Assembly (NCBI RefSeq): GCF_022539665.2
Contig: NC_081339.1
Coordinates: 3,528,517-3,592,516 of the forward strand
DNA from: Daphnia carinata
Lineage: Eukaryota > Arthropoda > Branchiopoda > Diplostraca > Daphniidae
Direction of reading: 5' to 3'
Length of the DNA stretch: 64,000 nt
In this document: one piece after another, positions 35,798-46,665 of the stretch
Layout of the letters: each line of letters begins with the position of its first letter
Numbering within the stretch: the stretch's first letter is position 1
Translations under genes and position numbers: made by a program
The notes under the pieces: model-generated
The model's input: only the letters and a program-made list of their open reading frames with translations
What the model was told of the DNA's origin: nothing
The model's database searches: none

Positions 35798-38349
35798 TTA
35801 ACTATTATTTTTGACGGCAGTACCAATGTGACAGGAGTTCACTTTGGCAGCGAATCGCAAAGAGTTAACGGTCTCGTTGATACAATTTTCCCTGGGAGAA
35901 ACGTTGACGAACATGAGTGTCTTTGCGCTGCCACCCAAAGCCTGCTGAAGAAGCAATGTTAACTTTGAGTTCCGGTAGGGAATATGACTTTCTTTGGTTG
36001 CAAGCGCCATGATAACGTTGCCCAAGTTTGAAAGCGATTTGTTAATATGTTTAGTTTCAACAAGTCGGTCGCCAGTGGCACCAGACTCTTTGAGACGCTC
36101 GGAGCCTGCCAAATCAACCATGTAGAGGATACCTATTAAAAAGGACCAGGTGTTTACGATATGCTTTGTCAAGGAAGTATATTAACTCATTACCATTTGA
36201 AGTTTCAGCCGTATCGTCATTAACTCCTGTTAATTTTAGGCGTAAAACGCTGTGACTACGCGACGAATGCTCATTGCAACTTGTAGAAGCAACTGCTCTT
36301 TGTTGTTGGGCTCTAGCAAGCAAGTTGTGCACTTGTTTCTCGTTTGTAACTTCTTCAACCTGTGGAACAAAAACCGTTATTTGAGTATTTAAAAAGAAAA
36401 GCAATAGGAGATAAGATTTAGAATTTTCACCTTTAAGTTTGTTACAACAGTTTCATTATTGACAACGCGAATTTCATGGTTTCCCCCCGAAGACCCCAAT
36501 AAATCACGGATTTGCTCATTATAAATTTCCAAGAACGATGCTTCAATCTTGTAAACCCAACCCTTGGACTTGAGCGATTCACAAGCGGCGAAAATCAATC
36601 GCACTGAACGAGGTATCATGCCGTCTGATTCCGAGCCTGATGTCCCCCCTGAAAAACAAAACAAGAATAATGACAATAAATAAACATCTATAAATATCTT
36701 AAAGAAACAAGCATAAAGCGCTTTTATCTTGAAAAAAATATTTAAAAATAATAAAATGCTTTACCTTCCATCGTGAAAGTTTTGCCGGATCCGGTCTGGC
36801 CGTACGCAAAGATGCAAACGTTGTAACCGTCCAAAGCTGACTGAACAAGTTGCGATAATTCTTCAAAGATCTCCTGTTGCGTAGAATTAGGGCCGAATAC
36901 ACGATCAAAAGTGAATTCGAATTTAGATGGTCCTTTGCCGCTTGCTGGAGCATTCATAGCGCTTTCGTTTAATGTCATGTCAGCGTTTAACTTGTGAACT
37001 TCAAGCGAGCGATGATGAAGAACATTTAGATGGGGAATTTTTCCTGAAGGCATTTTGTCTGAAGGAATGATTGAGCGGATTCGGCAGAAAACTCGAATGT
37101 TTCCTTTTAATTCTTGCACCGTATTGTGCAACTGTCGCCTGAGAGTTTCCTCTTGTCGCAAACGAGTCTTCAAAAAATATCTTCAGTGAATGGAACACAG
37201 TTAAAATTAAATAAAACAGCCTTACCTGTAGCTCTTGAATTTCCGCAGTTGCCGCGGAAAGATTGTTTCGAAGTTGCATGTTATCAGTTTTTTCATTGTT
37301 CAACAGTCGCTGAATGATTTCCAATTCAGCACGCAAGCCAGCAGAGGCTGAGCTCATTTCAGCAATAGAACACTTGAGTCCCACTATCTCCTTCTGCGAA
37401 GCGATCAACTCTCCTTCCAAGTTGGTCCGCTCGCGTTCCGCCCGACTTTTTTGAAATTCCAATTCCCGCATTTTATTTTCCAGTAAACTCTTTTCAGTGG
37501 CATTCGATACTTCCAAGGTCCTAGAGTACGAACAAAATAAATTAATGGGATGAATAAACTCCATACTGCAGTTTCAAATACCTGATTTCTTTTTTCAGGT
37601 TGTCAATTTCTTCTGACAAGATATTTACTACACTCTCTTTATCTTTTAAATGGACTTCCAAACTCTTCTTGGATGAATCCAGTACTGTAATAGTGTCTTT
37701 TTTCTCAGCATTTTCAGTTTCTAATTCTCCAAGACGCTTCTCAATGATCATCATACGGCTCTCCAATGTTTGAGGTTTGGCTAAATATTAAACTAATAAA
37801 TTACCATACAACATACCAAAAGATAATGATTTGTTGCACCTTTAACACCTTTGTTGGAGATGGCATTTGAAATAGATTCAACCTTTTTGGTGATATTGGC
37901 ACAAGCAGTGGGACGGGAAGCTGTAAATTTATAATGCAAGAATATGAAAAAACAGCTCAAACACTGGAAGTTAGGCTCATGTTGAAGAACATTTACCTGC
38001 ACGGCTGAGAGTGGAGGATGTTTGAGGTCGAAGTGTGTTTGAGGGAGCTCGGGACACAGGTGCTGATTTGCTATTTGGGGCAGCTGTGGCTAGGTTACTG
38101 ACAGACTTGGAACGAACCAATCTATTAGCTGATGGGTTGCTGACTAGAGATAAGAAAGAGAATATAGGTTTGGATTATTTAATCAATAGTATTTCACTTA
38201 CTTTGAGTGTCATCCGTTGTTCTTGGACGTTTCTCTGTTGGCTGGGATGTAGTCATTTCAGGAACTCGGCGTTTGGCCAGATGAGGTAGTGAAGATGCAG
38301 CAGAAGGGGGTTTTAGTCCCGAAGTAAAAGCAGGTATTTTGCTAGCCAT
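35798..38349 (-). CDS. Kifc1: Kinesin-14 (Ncd/KIFC1-like), C-terminal motor
   Basis: Minus-end-directed spindle motor that crosslinks and slides microtubules. Exons (complement): 38202-38349, 37997-38143, 37840-37920, 37582-37780, 37226-37520, 36765-37167, 36431-36648, 36194-36359, 35798-36132, giving 663 residues (KIFC1 about 673). The N-terminal tail is basic and Ser/Pro-rich with NLS-like clusters (AKRRVPE, EKRPR). A coiled coil covers about residues 125-310. The neck-motor junction is [12 protein letters not shown], the hallmark of kinesin-14. Then come the P-loop [10 protein letters not shown], switch [10 protein letters not shown] and switch [10 protein letters not shown], ending with [10 protein letters not shown]. 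Both the neck type and the C-terminal motor position separate it from plus-end kinesins. Confidence 0.95.
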
Positions 38350-39763
38350 CCCTTTGTTTGGCTGAAACGTAAATAAGACAGTCTCTGAGACTTTGGATTA
38401 GAAAGCAGCTACAGTGCAAAGTCACAATGGAAGACCCTGACAGTTTTAAGGGAAAATTCAAAACTTTCGTAGTTTACTAAATTATAATTACTAAAATTAT
38501 TTAAAGCAGGAAATGTTGATGTCGGCCTAGTCGAGAGCTCAACTAGGGGTCCACTTTACTGATGATGCCTTTGAATTAACGTTTTAACGGCAGAAATTTG
38601 AATGAAACCAGCGTTGCCATTCCGTGGAAAATGTCAGTAAAGCGCAGTGATGTCAGACCTTCGGGCTAGAGCTCAGCCCCGATCAATTATGATCAGGCAG
38701 CCCCACTCGCCCCGAAAAATGACAGATATTTTTCCAGCGGGTGGTGTCGGGAATCAACCAGGCGACATTTTAAACAGTTGTGTTTAAAGAATCTCATTTT
38801 CTAAAATAGGCTGAGTGGCCTGCCGTCTATTGTTATATCAATAATAGGCGATAAACAGACCTACTATGCTGATTCAAACTGTAAGTTGCTTGTAATCGGG
38901 TTACGCACCCCAATTAGGCAAGCCGACCAAAGCCCGACGGGGCACGGGGCAAAGAAAAAACACATTCCGTAACCTAGTCGACCTTTCATGGAAAACAAAA
39001 TGACTAACCCGATCAGCATAAAACCAAACAGATCAACGCAGGGCCGAGCCCTAAGTGCTATGACGCGCGTCATTCGGGGCTGGGGTTGAACGGGCGGGTC
39101 AACCGGGTTACTTGGTGCATTTCCATTGCAAATTTATTTTTCAGCCACTGTTTTGTGGATATTCAATTTAATGATGAACTTTATTTCGTCATGACCCTAA
39201 CGGCCGTTGAATGCGCTTACGATATATGCTAACGGAACTTGCTGCAGTGATATCTGTATTCACTATTACTTGGTTTCAATGATTGCAGTTTATTAACTGG
39301 TATAATAAGTGGATTCCTACGATGTTGATCGACAAAAACTCCCTCAGCTACATAATTAATGGAATATAACATTTTGTTCTAGGGACATAATGTTGCTTGC
39401 CTTGGGCGAAACAAGCTAGAGAAGACGTCAGACACTACACTTAATCGAAATTCCGAAAATACAGGGATGAGTGTATGTGCTTACGTAGATTACGAGTCTC
39501 ATTATTAACCTGTTTCCCGCACCTATCGCTTAGCAATGTCAGAAAAAATTGATAGCTAACTTCTCTTTAAATTGAAGAAGCAAAACAGATGGGATGACCC
39601 AAGTCTAAAGCCATTCTAACGGTAGACTTGTTTGTTAACGAAAACTTGTTTTATCGTAATTTCTTCCTTAAAATATTTACTATATATGACCTACTCTGAG
39701 GATATAACAAACCTTGAATTCTGTTTTGTCGATTCAGTCAAGTCCGAGTTTAAAAACAGTCAA
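38350..39763. other. Spacer with a GC-rich, repeat-like block
   Basis: 38640-39115 is GC-rich against an AT-rich background, with recurring GGGCT/AGCCC/CCGGGT words and a perfect palindrome ATGACGCGCGTCAT at 39060-39073. It looks like a decayed mobile element but I find no terminal repeats. A TATA-like TATATATGA near 39681 belongs to the next gene. Confidence 0.4.
39688..39708 (+). promoter_or_regulatory. Shared lipocalin promoter block, copy 1
   Basis: GACCTACTCTGAGGATATAA lies about 60 bp before the first lipocalin ATG. It recurs with small changes at 40991-41017 before the second lipocalin, the only clear upstream match between the two genes. It includes or adjoins TATA-like sequence. Confidence 0.4.
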
Positions 39764-40720
39764 ATGCATCCTGTTATTGTTCTAATGTTGGCTTCGATGA
39801 CGATTGGCTTCGTCAATAGCCAGACGTTGACGCTGGGACGGTGTCCTAATATCGACGCCAAAAAGGATTTCGATTTAGCCAAGGTAAATAAAGACTTTCG
39901 TTGAAGTTATGACAAAGTTAATGAAAACTTACTGTGATTCTCAATTTTGAAAGTATGCTGGAAAATGGTACGAACACAGTAAAAACAGAAGGTACTGGAT
40001 CATCATGGATACTGGACTCAAATGCGCTTCAGAGACCTACACTTTGGACGGCAATGACACTCTTCTCATGCATCACCAAGGCCAGCGGATTCTGTAAGAT
40101 ATTGGATTAAATTTTAGTTTGTTTTCTGTTAAGTAATTGGTTTAGAATTATGTACCTTTGGTGAAACTCTTCAGAAACAATCGTTACGTGTCGGTAAAAG
40201 CTGTTGGTAAACATGTGGCTCCAGGAAAACTTCTATTTACCTTTAATGACGTAACAAGTAGGAGATTTTAGTTCTATTGTTGCTTGTGATACCAAATAAA
40301 ACAATAATGATTTAAATTTAAAAGTACATGGTACGGCGGTAGAGGACGCGCCCTATTGGATTCTTGATACTGATTATGAAAACTACGCCGTTGTTTGGAG
40401 CTGCTCTGAAAATGCCGGAATGAAGGCCGGTAAGTGCAAAAAACGTTAAATGCCAGTTGCCTTATAGTTGTCAATTTTTTCTTATAACACAGAGATTACG
40501 TGGATTCTAACGCGTCAAATCAAACCGGAAGCTTCTGTCGTTCGAGCTGCGATGGACATACTCAGTCGTAACGGCCTTAGCCGTACGTCTATGGTTAAAA
40601 CTAATCACCGTTCCAGGTGCAGGTAGGATCCAAAACAACACGCAAATCAGAACAAGTTGTTAAAATGTCGTTCAAATTTAATCGTTTTTCAGACACGATC
40701 ATCGAAGGATGCCTTCGTAA
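39764..40720 (+). CDS. ApoD/Lazarillo-like lipocalin 1
   Basis: Secreted carrier of small hydrophobic ligands. Exons: 39764-39883, 39954-40093, 40175-40257, 40325-40429, 40493-40622, 40693-40720, total 201 residues. Signal peptide about residues 1-19 (MHPVIVLMLASMTIGFVNS). Lipocalin motif 1 is YAGKWYEHS, motif 2 is DTDYENYAVVWSC, and the C-terminal helix is SVVRAAMDILSRNG, as in ApoD. Cys of GRCP, LKCAS, WSC and the C-terminal RCR fit two disulfides. The final donor could be at CCAG|GTG or six bases later at GCAG|GTA; I took the later because it keeps the C-terminal Cys seen in copy 2. An AATAAA is at 40947. Confidence 0.9.
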
Positions 40721-40990
40721 TTGCTATTCGCCTAGCTGTGCATAACATAACATATACATAATTGAATTGTTAACTTAATAATGACACAGCGTGCGGTTTC
40801 CTTCCATGTACGCGACAAAACCAATATACCGTATTTAACAACCAAGCTTTTTTTTTTAGTATCTGGTGATAAAGGTCGCATAGTAAAAATATTTACACGA
40901 CAGTCTTTACGACCATGCCTATGGCCATGCTAACGGTATACGTGTGAATAAACTGCGACTTTTTGACCGGAATTTTTGAATGTGTTACTT

Positions 40991-41017
40991 GACCTACTCA
41001 GACGAGGAAGATATAAT
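40991..41017 (+). promoter_or_regulatory. Shared lipocalin promoter block, copy 2
   Basis: GACCTACTCAGACGAGGAAG followed by ATATAA, about 95 bp before the second lipocalin ATG. It matches the block before lipocalin 1 apart from small insertions. Confidence 0.4.
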
Positions 41018-41109
41018 ATTAACTCGCATTCAAACATCCCGCGTCCGCATAGCCAGTCTAAGCTAATCTCTTGTAGCATCGCGAAGACACTCACGTTCTT
41101 AAACCTTCA

Positions 41110-42047
41110 ATGCATTCCGGTACTGCACTAACCGTACTGCTTGCCACGCTGACCGGGGTAATAAATTGTCAAACGTTGAATATGGGACGATGTCCTACAG
41201 TTGACGTGAAAAAGGATTTCGACTTGACCAAGGTAAATTTTTCTTAGAGCTCTCTAAAAACTACAGCATTTCTTTCTCACTTAAAAATCTTTTATCCCGA
41301 TAACAGTACGTCGGAACTTGGTATGAAAATATGAAGAACAGAAGATACTGGTTCATCATGGATTCGGGATTGAAATGTGCTTCCGAAACCTACACCTTAG
41401 ATGGCGATGATACTATTCTCGTTCACAACAAAGGCCAGCGTGTCCTTCCAATGTAATATTTTTCTTTTTCTATGTGAGCTTTCTCTACATTTAACGTCGA
41501 TTTAAAAATATTTATATCTGTTTTTGCATCGTTCTATCAGAATCAGCCGATTCGTGTCTGTAAAAGGTATCGGAAAACTCGTGAGCCCGGGAAAATTTGA
41601 ATTTACTTTTAAAGATTCCACGTGTAAGTGATTATTGAGCAAAAGACTAAAATATTCCCGTAAACTTGAAGAAAAATCTACTTAAATAGTCTCACCAGAA
41701 AACGTTCCTTACTGGGTGCTGGACACTGACTACACAAATTATGCAGTCGTCTGGAGCTGTTCTACAAGGGCAGGAGTTAATGCTCGTAAGTAACAATCAT
41801 CATTCAAAGCAAGGTTGAACTCGGCTTCCTCTAATTACCCGTGTAACGCAGAAATAACGTGGATATTAACGCGTGAAATCAAACCGGATCCTTCTGTTTT
41901 ACGAACAGCTATGGATGTCCTCAGCCGTAACGGGTTGGGGCGTGCGTCGATGATCCCAACTAATCACAACAGTTGCAAGTCAGTAAACCTATGTCGATAC
42001 TTTTTCAGTTTCGTAACAAATAAATTCTCTACAGGGAGGAATCTTAA
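41110..42047 (+). CDS. ApoD/Lazarillo-like lipocalin 2
   Basis: Tandem copy of lipocalin 1. Exons: 41110-41232, 41307-41452, 41541-41623, 41690-41785, 41852-41978, 42035-42047, total 195 residues. The signal peptide ends near VINC/QTL. It has YVGTWYENM (motif 1), DTDYTNYAVVWSC (motif 2) and SVLRTAMDVLSRNG, with a short C-terminal end NSCKEES. Intron positions and the 83-bp third exon are the same as in copy 1, so the pair arose by tandem duplication. An AATAAA lies at 42098, 51 bases past the stop. Ligand unknown; ApoD relatives bind lipids or pigments. Confidence 0.9.
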
Positions 42048-42310
42048 AACGGGAATAGCTCCAATCAATCCCCAAAGTCCGTGTTACTCAGCTACAAAAT
42101 AAAAGTTTTTTTATGCAGTTCCCTCAAAGACGACCTTTGTACTGTACTCGCATTATCCGACCAGCAAAACTATTTAAGCAAATAAAATTAAAGCCGCATT
42201 TCCTTATATAATCGTGAGAAGTAATTTTGAGCTTGACATTTGTTAAGAATTCGGTGGGATTCTTTCAAAAGTCATGCTCAAGCTCAATAACAAACGGCAC
42301 GTTGTTGGTC

Positions 42311-42318
42311 TATAAAAG
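42311..42318 (+). promoter_or_regulatory. TATA box of the small secreted gene
   Basis: TATAAAAG, 113 bp before the chosen ATG at 42424, with no other nearby gene on this strand. Confidence 0.4.
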
Positions 42319-42423
42319 CCTGCTGGGAGTAGCATTCGAATTTGACGACTAATGTCTGTGGGTAACTTAAACCTAAGGATGCGACAAAACCTGTTTACCA
42401 GATATTTCCACATTGGCGAATAA

Positions 42424-42922
42424 ATGGTAATCAGGATGCGCAGTAAGTGTGCAACAATTCCAATCGGATTTACCGCTATACTCACGGGAAACACTGCGAT
42501 TAAGTTGTTGCGTTCATCCACCAGCAACTGGAATATGAATGAACCAATGTGTCCTGACCAATGCTGCAGCCAAGGTATTGCTCAATTATTTTCTGATTTA
42601 CCATTTGCTGCTTTCCAAGGTAAGAAATGTTCTGACGATTTAGTGGGTTTCTGTGGGTAAGCAAGCAAGACACTAAATTAGTAGTCACAGCTAATCGATT
42701 GTCACAGAAAACCATACCTTTTACACACATGGGAATAATGCAGATCATGGCGTTGACTACTGTTACTCTTTTTTCGGATGGTGTTCTCCAAGAGTACCAA
42801 AAGTTAGAATACCTATTGACAAGGTAAGTCATGTAATTACTCTTGCATGTTAGAGAACTAATCTATTACTTCTCTTGGGTTGTTTGTGCTGCTTGGTTCA
42901 CCAGCAGCGTCCTCATTATTAA
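42424..42922 (+). CDS. Orphan small secreted Cys-containing protein
   Basis: Exons 42424-42619, 42708-42823 and 42908-42922 give 108 residues with phases closing. The N-terminus has a moderately hydrophobic stretch (CATIPIGFTAILTGNTA) that could be a signal peptide. The mature part has Cys in CPDQCCSQ and in CYSFFGWC, and an N-glycosylation site (NHT). A TATA box lies at 42311. The last exon adds only RPHY; without it the frame ends soon after 42823. A second possible donor (GCA|GTAAGT) near 42439 leaves the N-terminus uncertain. I know no family with this pattern. Confidence 0.45.
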
Positions 42923-43684
42923 AACATGAAACAGTTCCCTAAATCATCAGAAAAAATGAAAAAGATATAGTAGATTTTTGTGGAAGAGTTTAGGTATAGC
43001 TTTTGGCGGGAAGACGTCATGGAAGATGTCTGTTGTTATTTCAAGTGACTAGGAAGACAGCATGGCTCACACAGTGCTGGTTATTCAAGCTTCTTTTTTA
43101 AGAATATTCTTGTACCATGTTTTACATGAGATTAGATTAACATGAGTTTTCAAAATTGTTCATCTGAAATCCTGGATAACTTAGTGACATTTTGTAACGT
43201 GGAAACAATGCCAAACAAGGAGGTAGCACTCATGCTTTTTTTATTTGACTTCAATAATCGCATGCGACCGCTAGAGGCGCCCTGTATAAACTCGTCTTCC
43301 TTGTTTATTTTGGCATGATTGGCCTGCTTTTTCGTTCGGGATTCGGTATTTTGGTTCCACTTTCATCAGTTTCGTGATCTCAGTTGTAGGAAAGCAGTGG
43401 AGAAATTCCGGCCCGCTTCGGGGTTCTCCCTGCGTTTGTGTCGTTGAGTGTAGTGGGACGCTTTCTCCTTGGCTTTCTTCCGGAAATTTGACATCTTCAT
43501 TCTGTACCATGGCTTCTAGAGATTTGTTTATCCTACAATGAATTCTCTACCGAATCTCCCCAAATCTATTTTTTTATTCATTTCTTGATCACTTGTGCTT
43601 ATTCCGCTACCTCGGTTGAATAGTGACAGTTTTTAATTCGGAGGCTTGAGAGACGGTGAAAGTCTCCCTTTCACCATCAACCAG
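42923..43684. other. Spacer before MGAT2
   Basis: Contains the MGAT2 upstream region, with a short upstream ORF at 43509-43541 (ACCATGGCTTC...). The minus ORF 43271-43510 has no family resemblance and I left it out. Confidence 0.4.
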
Positions 43685-45747
43685 ATGAAAATGTTTCTTG
43701 TCACAAAGCTACGCAAGAGTTTCTTGATGAGGGTATGCCTAACATTGGCAGTAGTCTCTCTCCTATGGCTCCATGTTGGAGTTTTCATTTATCGTGGAGC
43801 TGAAATTGACTTTGAACATAGGTAAGCTATCTAAGTTCTTTATCATTTTTCCTCTCTGGGAAATTCTTGCCATTGGCTGTGGTATCCTGATTTTGTAACC
43901 CTACCACTTCCTTTGTTATCAATGTCCTATAATAATATATATTTATTAAGTCCCTTAGACTTTCCTAATCTAGGGACATTCAGTAATAGTGGATATGAAT
44001 GGGATATTAGTATCATTTGAATTTGCTTGGGAACTTTGATCCTAACATGTTTTCCTTACCTTTTTGGTTGTGGTATCTGCCTTTGTCGGAACTTGTATTT
44101 ATTCTAATCGTTTAGGTTTAATAGCAGCTCAGTTTTATTAAATCATCCAAACTTCAGTAATATAGAACTTGCCAAACCCACAAACCTGACTGTTCCAGAA
44201 CTGATGGAAAAAATAACTCTTGAAAACAATGAACAGGTATTTTTAAATGGTTCTTTAATTATTTGTTCTCTTTAAGCAAAGAAGCATTATTATTTTTACA
44301 GAAAATTTGGAATTCAAATCATATTTCATGGCCACCAGTTAATGAAACTGAAATTTGGCCAAAAGGAATCGTGATTACAATTCAAGTACGTTATTCCTCA
44401 AGTTTCTAGCTTAACGTTACATTTTTAACGATTCGCGTTTTTATCTAGGTTCACAATCGGATTTCGTACTTAAGGAAACTACTTCAAAGTCTATCTCAAG
44501 CAGCTTGGATAGATAGAGCTTTACTTGTATTTTCACACAACATTTACAGTGAAGAACTGAATGAAATTATCCAGTCCATTCCCTTTGCAAATGTGATGCA
44601 AATTCATTTCCCCTATTCCACTCAACTTTTTCCGTCCAGTTTTCCGGGAGACTCTCCTTCAGATTGTCCGAGGGATATTAACAAAGAACGGTAAACATTG
44701 GCTATTGTACTGCTCATAATGCGGTTTGAATGTATTTTACCATACCTCATTATCAGGGCGATTGCGATCGGATGTAGCAACGCCGAAACTCCAGATTTAT
44801 ACGGCCACTATCGTGAAGCGCGATACAGTCAAACCAAGCATCACTGGTGGTGGAAGACCAATTTCATATTTGGAAAAATCAGAGCTCTTCGTGATTACGA
44901 TGGTAAATAATAAAGAATCATTAGGATTACGGTTAATAAAAGTTAATCGGACGATTCTTAACAGGTCCAGTCATTTTTATGGAAGAGGATCATTATGTTG
45001 CAGAAGATTTTCTACATGTACTTTGGCTTCAACAGACATTACTTAGAGGAGGGTCTCAATGCAATTTCTGCAATCAAGCCCAGATTCTCTCGTTAGGATC
45101 TTATCCCAAATACTTTAACCACCGGGAAGCATCGAATATGGTAATTCGAATCAACAGCATTAAAAGAAACTATTAACCTGACCCCCGACTTCCTTTAGGT
45201 CGAATTGTTACCATGGGCGTCCAGCAAACATAACATGGGCATGGCATTCAATCGTTCAGTTTGGCAAAATTTCCAAAAATGCTCTGAAATGTTTTGTTCT
45301 GTGGACGATTACAATTGGGACTGGTCCCTACTCCACGTTGCACAACAGTGTCTGCCTTCGTTATTCGGCGATTTTCCCAACGAGAAAGGGAAAACGAAAT
45401 TCATTTTGGGAGCTTTAGTCTTGAAAGCTCCTCGAATATTCCATATAGGCGAATGGTACGCCTCTTCAATGTCACTTTTACCTTCTCGTGCTTTTCTAAT
45501 TACAGTTTTATATTCTCTTGACAGTGGGGTCCATCACCGTAAAGCGAGTTGTGCGTCTGACACGTCAACGTTGCAGAAAGCAGAAACATCGTTGAGGGCT
45601 GCGCGCAAGGCCGAAACCCTTTTCCCAACAACTTTGAGAACCAAAAATATGTTGGGTAGCAAAGCACTTCGTCTGAAAAAAGGAAATGGTGGGTGGGGGG
45701 ATCCTCGTGATAGAGAGCTGTGCCTATCTCTCACCGTCATCGACTAG
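43685..45747 (+). CDS. Mgat2: N-acetylglucosaminyltransferase II (GnT-II)
   Basis: Adds beta-1,2 GlcNAc to the alpha-1,6 mannose arm of N-glycans in the Golgi, opening complex-type synthesis. Exons: 43685-43821, 44116-44236, 44302-44385, 44449-44690, 44757-44902, 44965-45140, 45199-45455, 45525-45747, total 461 residues (human 447). Type II topology: short cytosolic tail, membrane anchor about residues 15-36 (VCLTLAVVSLLWLHVGVF), then a stem with N-glycosylation sites. Family landmarks in order: ITIQVHNRISYLRKLLQSL, the KHHWWWK region, the metal-binding EEDHY, VDDYNWDWSL and CGVHH. The final Lys/Gly-rich tail is not conserved in my memory of the family. Confidence 0.93.
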
Positions 45748-46572
45748 TTGTCACATGTAAAGTACCCTTGCACTAGGGTAAGATTAAATCAATTTTAGTG
45801 TTGTAGTTCTTATCGACCAGGCGTCTTTGTAGAACAAATTTTGTGTTTCGATACTTTCTACTTAAAAAGCCCAGTCGCACAGTATGGTGGGAATATTGTG
45901 ATACAGTAGACAAGAGTCACTTAAAAATAGCAGGCAAGTCGGTCTCCCAAAAAGTTCGATTCGCACGAAATCTGCAAATTGTCACGTGAACCAATCGCAT
46001 AAATCGGGGATTAAACGTCTTAATTCCATGCGCACACTCTAGTGAGCTTACTGTCTTTGGGTACAGGCGTTAACTGCCACGAGTTCACAAGGTGTGTTTT
46101 TTAAGGCATTTATGTCCGTTTAAAATCATAAGTTAATCTGCTTTTGATTTCCTTTCTGGGTACGATGTGTTCTCATTTTTCTCACCTTTTTTGAACTTCG
46201 TTTCATCCACCGACCTTTACATGTAATGCGATCGACTGTGCCTTCGATGTACCCTACTCGATAATTCTAGATAGAAACAGAGTCTATTTCTAATTATAAT
46301 TGTCGTCGTACGCGTGTAGGCAAATGGAAATGTAATCCTCGACTAGTCAATCAAATCCCTGTCAAAATAGCCTTTCTTTTTTTCGTCCCATTTAAATGAG
46401 TGGTGTGGGTGTATTTGTGTGTCCTAGCTGTCGGTGTATTTTCCTCTACAAAACGAATAGATTTCTTTACGGTGTAAGTGATCGTGTTGCTAACCTAGTT
46501 TAGTATTCCATTGAATGAAACTTGTTTTAACAACAAAACACGCAGTAGGTTTTTACTGGTTCACCTAGTGAT
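45748..46572. other. Spacer between MGAT2 and IFT70
   Basis: No gene seen. It ends in the IFT70 promoter. Confidence 0.5.
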
Positions 46573-46586
46573 GTTGTCATGGCAAC
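46573..46586 (+). promoter_or_regulatory. X-box (RFX binding site) of IFT70
   Basis: GTTGTCATGGCAAC matches the RFX X-box consensus and is an almost perfect inverted repeat. It lies 80 bp before the IFT70 ATG, within the distance known for RFX/DAF-19 sites of ciliary genes. The motif is seen directly; regulation by RFX is inferred from the known biology of this gene class. Confidence 0.75.
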
Positions 46587-46665
46587 CAGTTTCAAACAAA
46601 AACATTGGGTTTTGTACGACTTCATTCACTAGATTTGCTTCAAAGATTTTTCAGCGAGTTTAGAC

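Noticed and set aside
43271-43510. Minus-strand ORF upstream of MGAT2
   Set aside because: No domain or retroelement match recognised, and it overlaps the likely 5' untranslated region of MGAT2.
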